From the NCBI RefSeq assembly GCF_040545925.1, contig NZ_JBEPMX010000013.1, forward strand, positions 5,736 to 69,735: 64,000 nucleotides of DNA, written 5' to 3'. Below, in pieces: positions 43,473-52,963 of the stretch. Made by a program: the position numbers and the translations under genes. Positions within the stretch are counted from its first letter, which is position 1; every line of letters begins with the position of its first letter. The stretch comes from Alkalibacillus flavidus (GTDB taxonomy: Bacteria > Bacillota > Bacilli > Bacillales > Alkalibacillaceae). Under the pieces are notes generated by a model. The model made no database searches, was not told the origin of the DNA, and was given only the letters and a program-made list of their open reading frames with translations.

Positions 43473-44714
43473 CTACCGCGGAATCGCCCACTCACCTTTT
43501 TCGATAATTGGTTCCTTATCGCCAGTTGATGTAACACCGTATACCGTTAAGTCTGCCGAACCAACCATGAAATCTTCGTGAATAATACTCGAATTAACGC
43601 CGATATCTTTCAATTCGGCATCAGACATCTTTTCACCGTCTTGCACATTCGTCGGATAAGCTGAACCAATCGCTAAGTGACATGACGCGTTTTCATCATA
43701 TAAAGTATTGAAAAAGACGAGATCAGACTGCGAGATCGGTGATGAATGCGGCACTAATGCCACCTCACCTAAATATTTCGCCCCTTCATCCGATTCTAAT
43801 AAATGTTTAAATGTTTCTTCGCCTTTTCCAGCTTTAACATCAACGACTTGACCGTCTTTGAACGTTAATTCAAAGTCATCGATTAAGTTACCGTTATAAT
43901 TTAACGGCTTCGTGTTTTTCACCGTGCCATTAACCCCGCGGTAATCTGGCGCTGTGAACACTTCTTCTGTCGGCATGTTCGGGTTGAATGATGCCCCTGT
44001 TTCAGCAACAGCACCACCGCCAGCCCATACGTGGTTTTCAGGCAACTTAACGGTTAAGTCCACATACTCTGAATGATATTCTAAATGATCATATTGTTTG
44101 TTATTTAAGTAATCACGGATTTCAAACAGTGTTTCATTATGGTTTTTCCACGCCTCGATCGGATCAGGCTGGTCGACACGTACGATACTAAAGATTTGTT
44201 CCCATAAATCTTGCACCGCTTGATCTCCATTATCTGTATTAAATACTTTTTTCGCCCATTTTTCTGTTGGAACAGACACGATGGACCATTGAATCTTGTC
44301 ATTAATAATGTACTTTTTATAATCTTGCATCGCTTCACTACGCGCTTTATTCGCTTTTGCAACGCGTTCGGCGTCGACACCTTCTAATAAATCGGGATTA
44401 GGCGCTAAAATATTTAATACCGCGCCACCATCTTGCGCATGACTCAAGACACGGTCGATTTGCCAATCCGGTACATTTTCTAACACACTTAATGGCTCAT
44501 GGTCATACTTTTTCCGTGTTAACACTTCATCCGACCAACTCACTTGGACGTTTTCCGCTCCTGCTGCATATGCTTCTTCAACGACGTGATGAACATAATC
44601 ACGCGCTTCGATAGGCGCATTAATTAATAGCGCTTGCCCTTCTTGAATGTTAACGCCCATTCGGACGGCTAATTTTGCATACTTCGATAATTGCTCTGTT
44701 GTAGGAAAAGTCAT
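43473..44714 (-). CDS. Aminopeptidase, M29 family (AmpS/PepS/AmpT type)
   Basis: 413-residue metallo-aminopeptidase that removes N-terminal residues in the cytosol. Family features: GVNIQEGQALLINAPIEARD near the N-terminus, and the metal-binding C-terminal half with GEVALVPHSSPIS, CHLAIGSAYPTN and IHEDFMVGS. ATG at 44714 follows AAGGAGTG. Co-transcription with a peptide-sensing type regulator is notable, since the enzyme could trim or destroy a signal peptide; this is inference. Confidence 0.92.
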   Translation of the reverse strand: MTFPTTEQLSKYAKLAVRMGVNIQEGQALLINAPIEARDYVHHVVEEAYAAGAENVQVSWSDEVLTRKKYDHEPLSVLENVPDWQIDRVLSHAQDGGAVLNILAPNPDLLEGVDAERVAKANKARSEAMQDYKKYIINDKIQWSIVSVPTEKWAKKVFNTDNGDQAVQDLWEQIFSIVRVDQPDPIEAWKNHNETLFEIRDYLNNKQYDHLEYHSEYVDLTVKLPENHVWAGGGAVAETGASFNPNMPTEEVFTAPDYRGVNGTVKNTKPLNYNGNLIDDFELTFKDGQVVDVKAGKGEETFKHLLESDEGAKYLGEVALVPHSSPISQSDLVFFNTLYDENASCHLAIGSAYPTNVQDGEKMSDAELKDIGVNSSIIHEDFMVGSADLTVYGVTSTGDKEPIIEKGEWAIPR

Positions 44715-44813
44715 TTTGTCCACTCCTTCATTTTTATCACTGCATCTATTATTTCATATTTTTAAAAAATTAAAAAGTTATGCCACTAAAAACTAATATT
44801 TCGTCGAATTTGG

Positions 44814-45890
44814 TCACATATTATCTATCCAATGCCTTATACGACGGTAACTATCTTCAAAAAAATCTTCACGCATCGCCTTACGATAAATCGATTCTAA
44901 CTCTTGTTGTTTCTCTTGTAATTGCTTTAACTCATCCGCTGCTTGAGCCATTTCCTGTTGGTAAGCCTGCTTATAATCACCAAGTTTTTTCCGATGCAAA
45001 GCGTCTGGATGTCCGTCAATAAATCGTTCATAGACGTCATAAATGAGATCGCCCTTGCGTTTAGGCGTGTGTTGATGCGGGGCAGTCGCATCAAATATCG
45101 CGAAATCTAATTCACGGACAATCACCATATCTAAACTACCCGGGTCAAAGCCACAATGATACACTTCCACGTCAAACCCACGATCATTTGCTTCATGCGC
45201 TAACTTTCGAAGCATCGTCGACTTCCCTGTTCCTGAACGACCTTTAATAAAGTAGCGTTTCGTAATGTCCTCGGTTAATTCCATCACATAATCAACAGGG
45301 CCTTCAGGTGTTGCAGCCCCTAAATAACGATGTTTAACATGGCCCACCGCTTCTTTTTCATTATCCTGTAACAACGTATCGATTAGTTCATCTGTTTGTT
45401 CATTCGCTCGCCTCACATTTAAGTAATCTAAATAAATCGCTTCAACTTGATGGTGCTGTTTTAACGCTTGATCGAAATGGCGAATCACATCATGATGATG
45501 GGTTCTTATATCACGTTGCAACGCCGTAACCGTTTGACGCTCTTGTTTTAACGCTGGGAGCGCATAGCCATCCCCAAAATAAATCAGTTGATCTTTCAAC
45601 CCAGGCAGTGCCATGCGTTTCGGTTGCATCTTCGTTCTGTCGAATATGCCGACGCGACGATCCGGAAAGATAACGCCTTCATAATGGTTGGGCATGATGT
45701 GGTTATGAATCACGTCAATCGTCGTTTCATTTGAATAGTCATGAATCATTCTTTCAAGCAACGGTGTAAGAATCGTCGTAAATCCACCATCCAAATAAAT
45801 GACGTGATCTAACTGCTCGACGGCATTGTCATAAAACTGGACGTACCCTTTCGCTGTTGAACCGCCCATAAAATAGTGATGTTGCACCAT
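44814..45890 (-). CDS. Two-domain P-loop ATPase-like protein (PRK06851 type)
   Basis: 358 residues, apparently two related nucleotide-binding halves. The N-terminal half has a degenerate loop GGSTAKGY (residues 9-16); the C-terminal half has an intact Walker A GRSGTGKSTMLRKLA (about 218-232). A Glu/Gln-rich coiled helix ends the protein. Function unknown; it is a recognisable Bacillaceae family. GAAGGAGGG precedes the ATG. Confidence 0.75.
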   Translation of the reverse strand: MVQHHYFMGGSTAKGYVQFYDNAVEQLDHVIYLDGGFTTILTPLLERMIHDYSNETTIDVIHNHIMPNHYEGVIFPDRRVGIFDRTKMQPKRMALPGLKDQLIYFGDGYALPALKQERQTVTALQRDIRTHHHDVIRHFDQALKQHHQVEAIYLDYLNVRRANEQTDELIDTLLQDNEKEAVGHVKHRYLGAATPEGPVDYVMELTEDITKRYFIKGRSGTGKSTMLRKLAHEANDRGFDVEVYHCGFDPGSLDMVIVRELDFAIFDATAPHQHTPKRKGDLIYDVYERFIDGHPDALHRKKLGDYKQAYQQEMAQAADELKQLQEKQQELESIYRKAMREDFFEDSYRRIRHWIDNM

Positions 45891-45949
45891 TTAATCCCTC
45901 CTTCACTATACCAACACTATATGTGAAGGAGGCTTGTTACAGTACAATA

Positions 45950-46756
45950 CTATGACTTCATCGCGCCAATCAGTTCATCCGTATGATCATCGTCAATATC
46001 ACGTCGGTCACTCATAAACCAGCCTGTCACAGCAATCCCGACTAAAACTGTATAAAAAATAACTTTCCAAACCGTTGAATGAGCAAAATCATACGGTATG
46101 ACGGCCAGATCTTCATGCGCTAGTGTAATGACAAGCAATTTCACCCCGACCCATCCGACAATCATAAAAGCGGCCGTCTCTAATCCAGGTCGACGTTTGA
46201 TCAATTTTACAAAATAAGTAGCCGCAAACCGCATAATAATAACACCGATTAAACCACCGAATAAAATGACGAGAAATTGACCCCCATCCATACCACCTAT
46301 CGCAGGGATTGGTGTCGTCGGTAGAGCTATCGCAATGGCAACTGCGGCCAAAATCGAATCGACAGCAAACGCGATATCAGCGAACTCCACTTTCACAACG
46401 GTTAGCCAAAAACCCGCACCGTCTGTTTTCTCAGCTTTTTTCTGCTTGTCGCCATCACTATCACGCTTTAATATAAATTTCTTCACTAAATGATTGCCTG
46501 CGATAAAAAATAAATATAAAGCACCCGCTGCTTGAATAAACCAAAAATCCACTAATAGCGAAATAATAAATAACGACCCGACACGGAAGATAAACGCACC
46601 TAATAACCCATAAAACAACGCCTTCTTACGTTTTTCTTCTGGCAAATGTTTAACCATAATCGCTAAAACCATGGCATTGTCTGCCGCAAGTACACCTTCT
46701 AGTACAATGAGAATGACTAATACCCAACTGTACTCTAATAATAAAGACCAATCCAT
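45950..46756 (-). CDS. TerC family integral membrane protein
   Basis: 268 residues with about seven helices and the TerC hallmarks EGVLAADNAMVLAIMVKHLP and VEFADIAFAVDSILAAVAIA, whose acidic residues are thought to bind metal. Bacillus relatives export manganese, partly to feed extracellular enzymes. No yybP-ykoY manganese riboswitch is recognisable in the short upstream gap. AAGGAGCG precedes the ATG. Confidence 0.9.
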   Translation of the reverse strand: MDWSLLLEYSWVLVILIVLEGVLAADNAMVLAIMVKHLPEEKRKKALFYGLLGAFIFRVGSLFIISLLVDFWFIQAAGALYLFFIAGNHLVKKFILKRDSDGDKQKKAEKTDGAGFWLTVVKVEFADIAFAVDSILAAVAIAIALPTTPIPAIGGMDGGQFLVILFGGLIGVIIMRFAATYFVKLIKRRPGLETAAFMIVGWVGVKLLVITLAHEDLAVIPYDFAHSTVWKVIFYTVLVGIAVTGWFMSDRRDIDDDHTDELIGAMKS

Positions 46757-46825
46757 CGTTAAACGCTCCTTATTAATTGTTCATAAGGCTATTTTAACCA
46801 ATGGATCGGACTTCATGCCTAACAT

Positions 46826-46864
46826 AACGAAAACGAGCGATACCATGTTGGCATCGCTCGTTTC
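46826..46864 (-). terminator. Terminator of the TRAP transporter operon
   Basis: AAACGAGCGAT/ATCGCTCGTTT stem followed by TTCGTTATG on the minus strand, 20 nt past the dctP stop. Confidence 0.8.
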
Positions 46865-46883
46865 GTCCACAGATTTACTTTTA

Positions 46884-48026
46884 TTATTCAGTATGCTCTG
46901 CAATTTCATCTTCAAGCTTATCTAAAATCGCACCGTCAACTGTTGATACTTCGTTACGGTAAAACTCACGAACTTTCATCGCTTTCTCACGGAACGTTTC
47001 GACTTGCTCATCTGATAATTCTACAATCTTTGTTGGGTTTTCTTCATCTTCACGAATAACTTGTAGATACTCTTCGTTCTGACGCTTTTGCTCTTCGAAT
47101 ACCCAATCTTGCATTTCTGTTACCGTTTCTTCAACGATTGTTTGTAATTCTTCATCTAATCCATTAAACCACTCTGTATTAACCGTTGTCATCGCCACAT
47201 AGTTGTTATGGTTAGACATCGTTAGGTAATCTTGCACCTCGTGGAATGATGCGTCACCGATGAAGAAAATTGGGTTTTCTTGACCTTCAACTGTACCACG
47301 GTCAAGCGCTGTATAAAGCTCACCCCAACTCATTTCCTGCGGGTTGGCACCATAAGCTTTGTACGACTCCATAATGAGTGGAGATGTCTGTACACGCATT
47401 TGGAAGTTTTCGAATTGATCTAAGGTCGTTAGTGGGTGATCGTTTGACGTCCACTGCATCGCTCCTTCTGACCAATAAGCTAATGGCGTAATGCTATGCT
47501 CTTCATATTGCTCACGTAAATCCGTGTTTAATGCTTCACTATTATTTAAAATTTCTTGAGTCGTTGCTTGATCTGTTGGGAACAAGAACTGCAACGCAAA
47601 CAATTGCCCTTCATCAACCATGTTACCTGTGAAACCTGGTGACATGACAGCCATTTCGACCGTTCCTTGCATTAACTGGTCAACCTGGTCTGTTTCACTT
47701 CCAAGTCCACCGAATTCATAAGGTTCAACTGTAATCGCACCGTTTGTTTTCTCAGAAATACGTTTAGCGAACTCTTCAGCATAAACGTACTGGACTTGAC
47801 CTTCCACTTCTTCAGTGACAAAGCGCCATGTGTCTTCTTCAAACTGAGCGTCTCCACCTTCGCTTCCACTATCGCCGCTGTCACCACTGCTATCTTCCTC
47901 TGTTTCAGTATTACTTGAACCTTCTCCTTCACTTGTGTCGTCACCACCGCCACAAGCTGCTAATAAACCTAGTGTCAAAAAGATCAATAACGCAAGAATA
48001 AAACTTTTCTTGTTTAAAATGATCAT
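46884..48026 (-). CDS. dctP: TRAP transporter solute-binding lipoprotein (DctP family)
   Basis: Extracytoplasmic substrate receptor of a tripartite ATP-independent periplasmic-type carrier. 380 residues with a lipoprotein signal and lipobox LAAC near residue 25, then an acidic Ser/Gly/Glu-rich linker like that of OppA here, then the DctP fold (family segment AYWSEGAMQWTSNDHPL). Substrates in the family include organic acids and ectoine; the sequence does not decide. AGGGGG is only a few bases before the ATG. It is the last gene of dctQ-dctM-dctP. Confidence 0.9.
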   Translation of the reverse strand: MIILNKKSFILALLIFLTLGLLAACGGGDDTSEGEGSSNTETEEDSSGDSGDSGSEGGDAQFEEDTWRFVTEEVEGQVQYVYAEEFAKRISEKTNGAITVEPYEFGGLGSETDQVDQLMQGTVEMAVMSPGFTGNMVDEGQLFALQFLFPTDQATTQEILNNSEALNTDLREQYEEHSITPLAYWSEGAMQWTSNDHPLTTLDQFENFQMRVQTSPLIMESYKAYGANPQEMSWGELYTALDRGTVEGQENPIFFIGDASFHEVQDYLTMSNHNNYVAMTTVNTEWFNGLDEELQTIVEETVTEMQDWVFEEQKRQNEEYLQVIREDEENPTKIVELSDEQVETFREKAMKVREFYRNEVSTVDGAILDKLEDEIAEHTE

Positions 48027-48066
48027 TACCCCCTAATATTTAGTGATATAGTGTGTAAAGATTCCC

Positions 48067-49338
48067 TTACTCTGGTACAAGTGCAAGAGAAATCTGTGGA
48101 AACAAGATTAATAAAATAGACATAGCGATCATCATTAGTATATATGGCGGCGTGCCTTTAATAACTTCCATATACGGTTTATTAAATACAGCACTCGCCG
48201 TAAAAATATCCACGCCAAACGGTGGTGTTGCTGAACCTAAAGCCGCTTGGAATGTGATAATAATACCTAAATGAACAAGGTCGATACCCGCTGTTTCTGC
48301 CGCTGGTAAAAAAATCGGTGTCAGCACTAAAATAACGACGATCGGATCGACAAACATACAACCTACGAAAAAGAAGACACTGACGATGACTAACACGTAA
48401 AAGGCAGATGGGTCTGACCCTAACACTGCATTCGTAAGCATTTCTGGTATGTTTTCTAAATTAATTAAAAAGGTGAATACTTGCCCACCAGCTACAAGAA
48501 TAAAAACCACTGACGTGACAAGGCCCGTTGATAGCGCAATGCTCGGTATTTTCTTAATATGTACCGAACGATAAATAATAACCTCTAACAACAACGCATA
48601 AAGCACTGATACCCCAGCTGCTTCTGTTGCTGTGAAATAACCTGAATAAATACCACCGATTACTAGAATTGGAAAGCCAAGCGGTAGTAATGCTTTTCGG
48701 AACGTTTGAAGCCGTTCTTTCCAATCAGCTTTCGGCGCGAGCGGAATATCTTTGACTTTCGCATAAACAATACTATAAATAGCAAATGCTAAAAATACCA
48801 TGACACCTGGTAAAATACCCGCTAAGAATAAATCACCAATAGATTCTTTAGACGCCAAACCATAAATAATTAACCCAATACTTGGCGGTACGAGTAGTGC
48901 CACGTCACTAGCATTTATAATTAAGGCCATAGCACTCGAATCTTTATAGCCTGCTTTTAACATACGTTCTCGCATCGGCCGACCAATCGCTACTACGGTC
49001 GCTTGTGTTGATCCGGAAATCGAACCAAACATCGTACAAGCTGCCGCCGTTGTGACGGCGTAACCACCGCGAATGTGGCGTACAAACGAGCCGATAAAAT
49101 CAAGTAGTCTTTCAGATGTTCGTCCTGATGTCATAATATCAGCTGCAAAAATAAACAGCGGAACACACAATAACTCGTATTTTTCAATCCCTGTAATTAA
49201 TTGCGGCACCATCATCGAAGTATCTAATAGCGGCGAATAGAACAAAGCCACCACAAAAGGCGCAATAATCAACGGAATCATCATTGGGAAATTAAGCATC
49301 AAGAGAACAAACATTATACCGAGTAGCGCTGTTAACAT
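48067..49338 (-). CDS. dctM: TRAP transporter large permease (DctM family)
   Basis: 423 residues, about 12 membrane helices; the ion-coupled translocation channel. Typical segments: GSISGSTQATVVAIGRPM and LGSATPPFGVDIFTASAV. GTGAGGA precedes the ATG. It lies 23 nt after dctQ. Confidence 0.93.
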   Translation of the reverse strand: MLTALLGIMFVLLMLNFPMMIPLIIAPFVVALFYSPLLDTSMMVPQLITGIEKYELLCVPLFIFAADIMTSGRTSERLLDFIGSFVRHIRGGYAVTTAAACTMFGSISGSTQATVVAIGRPMRERMLKAGYKDSSAMALIINASDVALLVPPSIGLIIYGLASKESIGDLFLAGILPGVMVFLAFAIYSIVYAKVKDIPLAPKADWKERLQTFRKALLPLGFPILVIGGIYSGYFTATEAAGVSVLYALLLEVIIYRSVHIKKIPSIALSTGLVTSVVFILVAGGQVFTFLINLENIPEMLTNAVLGSDPSAFYVLVIVSVFFFVGCMFVDPIVVILVLTPIFLPAAETAGIDLVHLGIIITFQAALGSATPPFGVDIFTASAVFNKPYMEVIKGTPPYILMMIAMSILLILFPQISLALVPE

Positions 49339-49361
49339 AGCTTGTTCCTCACTTTGTTATA

Positions 49362-49967
49362 TTATAGTTGCATGCTTTCATCTTCTTCTCGTTCTTCTGG
49401 TTTGATATCATTGTAGTCTTTGGCATCAGACCCAATATACACTTCTTTGTTAACTAAATTGACGATTAAGTTACGTAAAAACTGAATACCACCCGTTAAG
49501 AAACCGATTGGTATAAACATGTATAACCACCACTGTGGTACTTGAAGTGACGTCGTCGTCCGTCCTGATTCAACAACCGTTAGGACGTACTCATATGACA
49601 CGTAAGATAAGTAAAATAAAATTCCTGACGTTACCGCTGGAATGAAAATAGCCATCGCTTTTCGCACTTTCCACGGTACGGTGTCGTATATAGCGGACAT
49701 GCTAATATGACGTCCTTTGCGCGCCGCATAACTAATGCCCATAAATGTTGCTATGACAACCGCAAACTGCGATACCTCAGCATGAAACCAAATGCTCGGG
49801 CCAAAAAATTCCCGACTAATCACATTGCCACCAATCATAACTGCAATGATGATAATAGCTGTACTTAAAACAAATTCTTCTAATTTTAAAAAAGCATAAT
49901 CAATGGCTTTAAGAAATTTCCCGATCGCTTTAAAAACTGGGTTTTGCCAAAACGATTGATCTTTCAC
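49362..49967 (-). CDS. dctQ: TRAP transporter small permease (DctQ family)
   Basis: 201 residues with four membrane helices and the DctQ feature YAARKGRHISMSAIYD. GTG start with GAGGAGGAAC just upstream. First gene of the operon; no convincing promoter could be fixed in the AT-rich gap ahead of it. Confidence 0.9.
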   Translation of the reverse strand: MKDQSFWQNPVFKAIGKFLKAIDYAFLKLEEFVLSTAIIIIAVMIGGNVISREFFGPSIWFHAEVSQFAVVIATFMGISYAARKGRHISMSAIYDTVPWKVRKAMAIFIPAVTSGILFYLSYVSYEYVLTVVESGRTTTSLQVPQWWLYMFIPIGFLTGGIQFLRNLIVNLVNKEVYIGSDAKDYNDIKPEEREEDESMQL

Positions 49968-50356
49968 ACTGTTCCTCCTCGGTTGGCCGACGTCATAATA
50001 ATTATTACTACCCCAAAACCATCACAATGAAACCATATGTTGTTATGTTTTGGTTATGATTTGTAATCAAAAAGTCATATTAAAATATTATCGAAGAAAA
50101 ATGCTTTGCCACAAACGTTGAATTTTCTGAAATAGGTGGATAATTTACGGTGAAGCGTCAATCTACATAGCTGAACTGTATTGTTCTTTTTTATATTCGC
50201 TCATTCTGTGAAATAATATGCTTTACTTTCATTTTGCTGTTTGACGAAGTGTAGACTGATCATTCTCGGAAGGTTTTCGTTAAAAATAACTATGTTTAAT
50301 TTTGCTAATATTCTAACATATATTCATTTAGGGGACAAGACTTTTGGCCTGCACGT
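49968..50356. other. AT-rich intergenic region before the TRAP operon, no gene seen
   Basis: About 390 bp. No reading frame with a ribosome binding site, no array and no dispersed repeat was seen. Several TAATAAT-like elements near 50000 could include the dctQ promoter. Confidence 0.5.
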
Positions 50357-50394
50357 AAAAATGCCCTTTGCAGCGCGAGGCTACAAAGGGCATT
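50356..50394 (-). terminator. Terminator of the antiporter gene
   Basis: AATGCCCTTTG.AGC/GCT.CAAAGGGCATT stem with TTTTTACG on the minus strand, overlapping the stop region. Confidence 0.88.
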
Positions 50395-50396
50395 CA

Positions 50397-52208
50397 TTAT
50401 TCTGAATCATTTTGTGGTTTTGGTTTTGCTAAGCTAATGACTAAGTCTCCTGGTTCACCGATTAGGATTTGTTTTTCTGGTGAATAGAAGTCTAACATTC
50501 CAGATTGGCGCATCATGACGAGAAGAATATCTTCTGCATCACAATCATCTAAGAAATCGTTATACGTATATTCCTTTGTGATCAACGTTTTCTTAAACAC
50601 AAAACCATCGTTAATTTTCTCGTTTAAGATCGTCCATGTTACATCATCGCTAAACAATACGGTCCCGCTAATATGATGACTCACACTACTTAATGAGTCA
50701 CCCGCATCCGCTTGAAGTGGTAATTGATACAACTTCTCTTTACCATACTCCGGCTTGAACGTTGAACTCACGAGCGTGTTATAGGAGTCGTATTCCGTGA
50801 CACTTAACATAAAGTCATACGGTGTCATATCTAATTGATATTCCATCTGTTCTGACAAAATCTCTTCGTGCTCATGCGGTACGCCTGCTTGCTTCGCGTG
50901 TGTCAGGCGACTGCTCGATGCATCGGTAATAATAACCGGAATATTTAAGCCTTGTAACACTTGGGCAAAGCTCGTAGAGAACTTATTCGACCCGACAAAA
51001 ATAACGCCTGGTTTATCATCCATCGACAGGCCGAGTTTACGGGATAACCAACCGATAGAAAAGCCGTGTGCTAAAACGGTACTAAACACTAAACCGAACG
51101 TTAGTGACGTCATAATATGAGCATCCGCATAACCCGCATCAATTAGAATACTCGCGAAATAAGCCGATACTGTTAAAGCGACAATACCGCGTGGTGCAAT
51201 CCAACCGACTAACAACCGTTCGCGGAATTCCAAATTTGTCCCTATCGTTGACACAAAAATCGTTAACGGTCGAATAACAAACAACATAAGCAGGATAAAC
51301 ATTAAAATATCCGTATCAAAAATTGATAACAATACGTCGCGTTCCAGTGATGCTGTTAACATAATAAAGATAACTGATATGAGTAATATTGATATATTTT
51401 CCTTAAAGTGCCTCATATCATTAATCGACGATATATGCATATTGGCAATCGTCATACCCATGACTGTAACTGCTAATAATCCCGTTTCGTGCATAATCAT
51501 ATCTGACACAACAAAAGCTGTAATGACTGTGACGAGAACGACAGGGGATTTCAAAAATTCTGGTACAGCGCCACGCTCAAATGACCAACCAATTATATAA
51601 CCGAAGATCACGCCAATAATAGCTGCGACGACAGATGCTAACAAGAACATGATAACTGCACTAAACTCAACAGATTCAGTCGTTAAAAACTGAATAAACT
51701 CGAATGAAAATACAGCTATTAAAGCACCGAACGGGTCAACAATAACCCCTTCCCATTTTAATACAGCTGCGACTCTCGGTTTTAATTTCGCTTGACGTAA
51801 TAACGGCAAAATAACTGTCGGACCAGTTACGATAAAAATACCGCCAATCACGAAAGCAACTGCCCATGACAATCCAGCTACATAATGGGCAGCCAAGGAG
51901 CCACTAATCCAAGCTAATAATGGACCAATTGTTACAATACGAAAAACAGGCTTACGCATGCCACGAATTTCTCGGAAGTCTAAATTTAGACTTCCTTCAA
52001 ATAAAATAATACCGACCGCAATCGAAATAAGTGGTCTGAATAAATCGCCTAAATCATCTTGAGGATCCATAAGACCAAGTACCGGACCAGCAATTAAACC
52101 AATGATTGACATCACAACAATAGCTGGCATTCTCGTCCGCCACGCCAACCATTGCGAAAAAACGCCTAAAGCCCCGATGAGCATAAGCACCATTAATATA
52201 TTGTCCAT
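50397..52208 (-). CDS. Cation:proton antiporter (CPA family) with C-terminal regulatory domain
   Basis: 603 residues. About 12 membrane helices in the first 390 residues (family segments GPVLGLMDPQDDLG, FEGSLNLDFREIRG and VLKWEGVIVDPFGAL), then a cytosolic nucleotide-binding-like domain (GVIFVGSNKFSTSFAQVLQG, TrkA-N-like) and a TrkA-C-like end. It probably exchanges Na+ or K+ for H+ and so helps pH and salt balance. ATG at 52208 has TAGGGGG upstream; the 45-nt extension lacks support. The Walker-like G-x-G of TrkA-N is incomplete (GVIFVGS), so ligand binding is uncertain. Confidence 0.88.
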   Translation of the reverse strand: MDNILMVLMLIGALGVFSQWLAWRTRMPAIVVMSIIGLIAGPVLGLMDPQDDLGDLFRPLISIAVGIILFEGSLNLDFREIRGMRKPVFRIVTIGPLLAWISGSLAAHYVAGLSWAVAFVIGGIFIVTGPTVILPLLRQAKLKPRVAAVLKWEGVIVDPFGALIAVFSFEFIQFLTTESVEFSAVIMFLLASVVAAIIGVIFGYIIGWSFERGAVPEFLKSPVVLVTVITAFVVSDMIMHETGLLAVTVMGMTIANMHISSINDMRHFKENISILLISVIFIMLTASLERDVLLSIFDTDILMFILLMLFVIRPLTIFVSTIGTNLEFRERLLVGWIAPRGIVALTVSAYFASILIDAGYADAHIMTSLTFGLVFSTVLAHGFSIGWLSRKLGLSMDDKPGVIFVGSNKFSTSFAQVLQGLNIPVIITDASSSRLTHAKQAGVPHEHEEILSEQMEYQLDMTPYDFMLSVTEYDSYNTLVSSTFKPEYGKEKLYQLPLQADAGDSLSSVSHHISGTVLFSDDVTWTILNEKINDGFVFKKTLITKEYTYNDFLDDCDAEDILLVMMRQSGMLDFYSPEKQILIGEPGDLVISLAKPKPQNDSE

Positions 52209-52499
52209 TTGTAAACCCCCTAACACCTCTATATTGGAGTGAATCACGATCAAACCGTTTTAATCGTTCACTTATGTACTAAATTTCATAGAAAACACCA
52301 TGCCATTATAAATATGCAATTAACCCCCGTCAATCAAAATCACATATGACGTTTGACACCTTGTCGCAACAGGCTTCAGAAGCATCGCTATCTTAATAAA
52401 ATTAGCTATATCATAACCGCTCATTCGATGAAAATCAATGAATATGGTCGTATCATAGAACAGGACTTCCAACTCAAAATTCAAATTGCCACAAATTTT

Positions 52500-52542
52500 T
52501 TCGACAAAGAACGGGGCAATCGCCGCTTAATTATGCTATATT
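52500..52542 (+). promoter_or_regulatory. sinR promoter with perfect Spo0A box
   Basis: TTGTCGAA, read on the minus strand, lies at 52500-52507 and matches the Spo0A box. The overlapping AAAGAAC (52506-52512) equals a SinR half-site (GTTCTYT). An extended -10 TGCTATATT (52534-52542) follows; the -35 is weak, as at activator-dependent promoters. The rest of the 385-bp gap holds nothing recognised. Confidence 0.55.
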
Positions 52543-52593
52543 TAAATAAGATTAAGAATTCATCAGGAGCCATTGATTAAGGAGTTTAAGTTT

Positions 52594-52902
52594 ATGATTG
52601 GTGAACGTGTACAACAATATCGAAAACAAGCGGGCATGACGTTATCTCAACTAGCCGAAGAAGCCGGCGTTGCGAAATCCTACATAAGTGCAATTGAACG
52701 TAACTTACAACAAAACCCATCCATCCAGTTTCTCGAAAAGGTGGCAGCTGTCTTAAATATTGACGTCGATCAATTAATTAAGGATGAGCCTCTCGATGAT
52801 GATTGGGAACAACTCGTTAAAGATGCGATGGAATCTGGCGTTTCAAAAGAAGCATTCCGAGAGTTCATCGAATTTAATAAACAGAAAAAAGAAGAGTCAT
52901 AA
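52594..52902 (+). CDS. sinR: SinR-type transcriptional regulator
   Basis: Master biofilm repressor type. 102 residues: XRE helix-turn-helix (residues 1-62, QYRKQAGMTLSQLAEEAGVAKSYISAIERN) and a C-terminal SinI/SinR dimerisation helix pair (LDDDWEQLVKDAMESGVSKEAFREFIEFNK). AAGGAG precedes the ATG at 52594. It is convergent with the tapA-tasA operon, which it probably controls. No sinI-like antagonist gene was found next to it, unlike B. subtilis. Confidence 0.88.
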   Translation: MIGERVQQYRKQAGMTLSQLAEEAGVAKSYISAIERNLQQNPSIQFLEKVAAVLNIDVDQLIKDEPLDDDWEQLVKDAMESGVSKEAFREFIEFNKQKKEES

Positions 52903-52912
52903 TGATTACGAA

Positions 52913-52963
52913 CAAAAAACAACAGCCTAAAGTCTTATCACTGACTTCGGGCTGTTGTTTGTT
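52913..52963. terminator. Bidirectional terminator between sinR and the sortase gene
   Basis: A long stem AACAACAGCC.AAAGTC with GACTTCGGGCTGTTGTT and A/T runs on both sides. One arm is the last codons of the sortase gene, so stop codon and terminator are merged. Confidence 0.8.

Noticed and set aside
46757..46883. Manganese riboswitch (yybP-ykoY) upstream of the TerC gene.
   Set aside because: The gap is about 125 bp, mostly the TRAP operon terminator, and the conserved riboswitch loops are not visible.
52353..52580. Plus-strand frame of 75 codons before sinR, considered as a possible sinI.
   Set aside because: No SinI helix pattern and no ribosome binding site; it runs through the sinR promoter.
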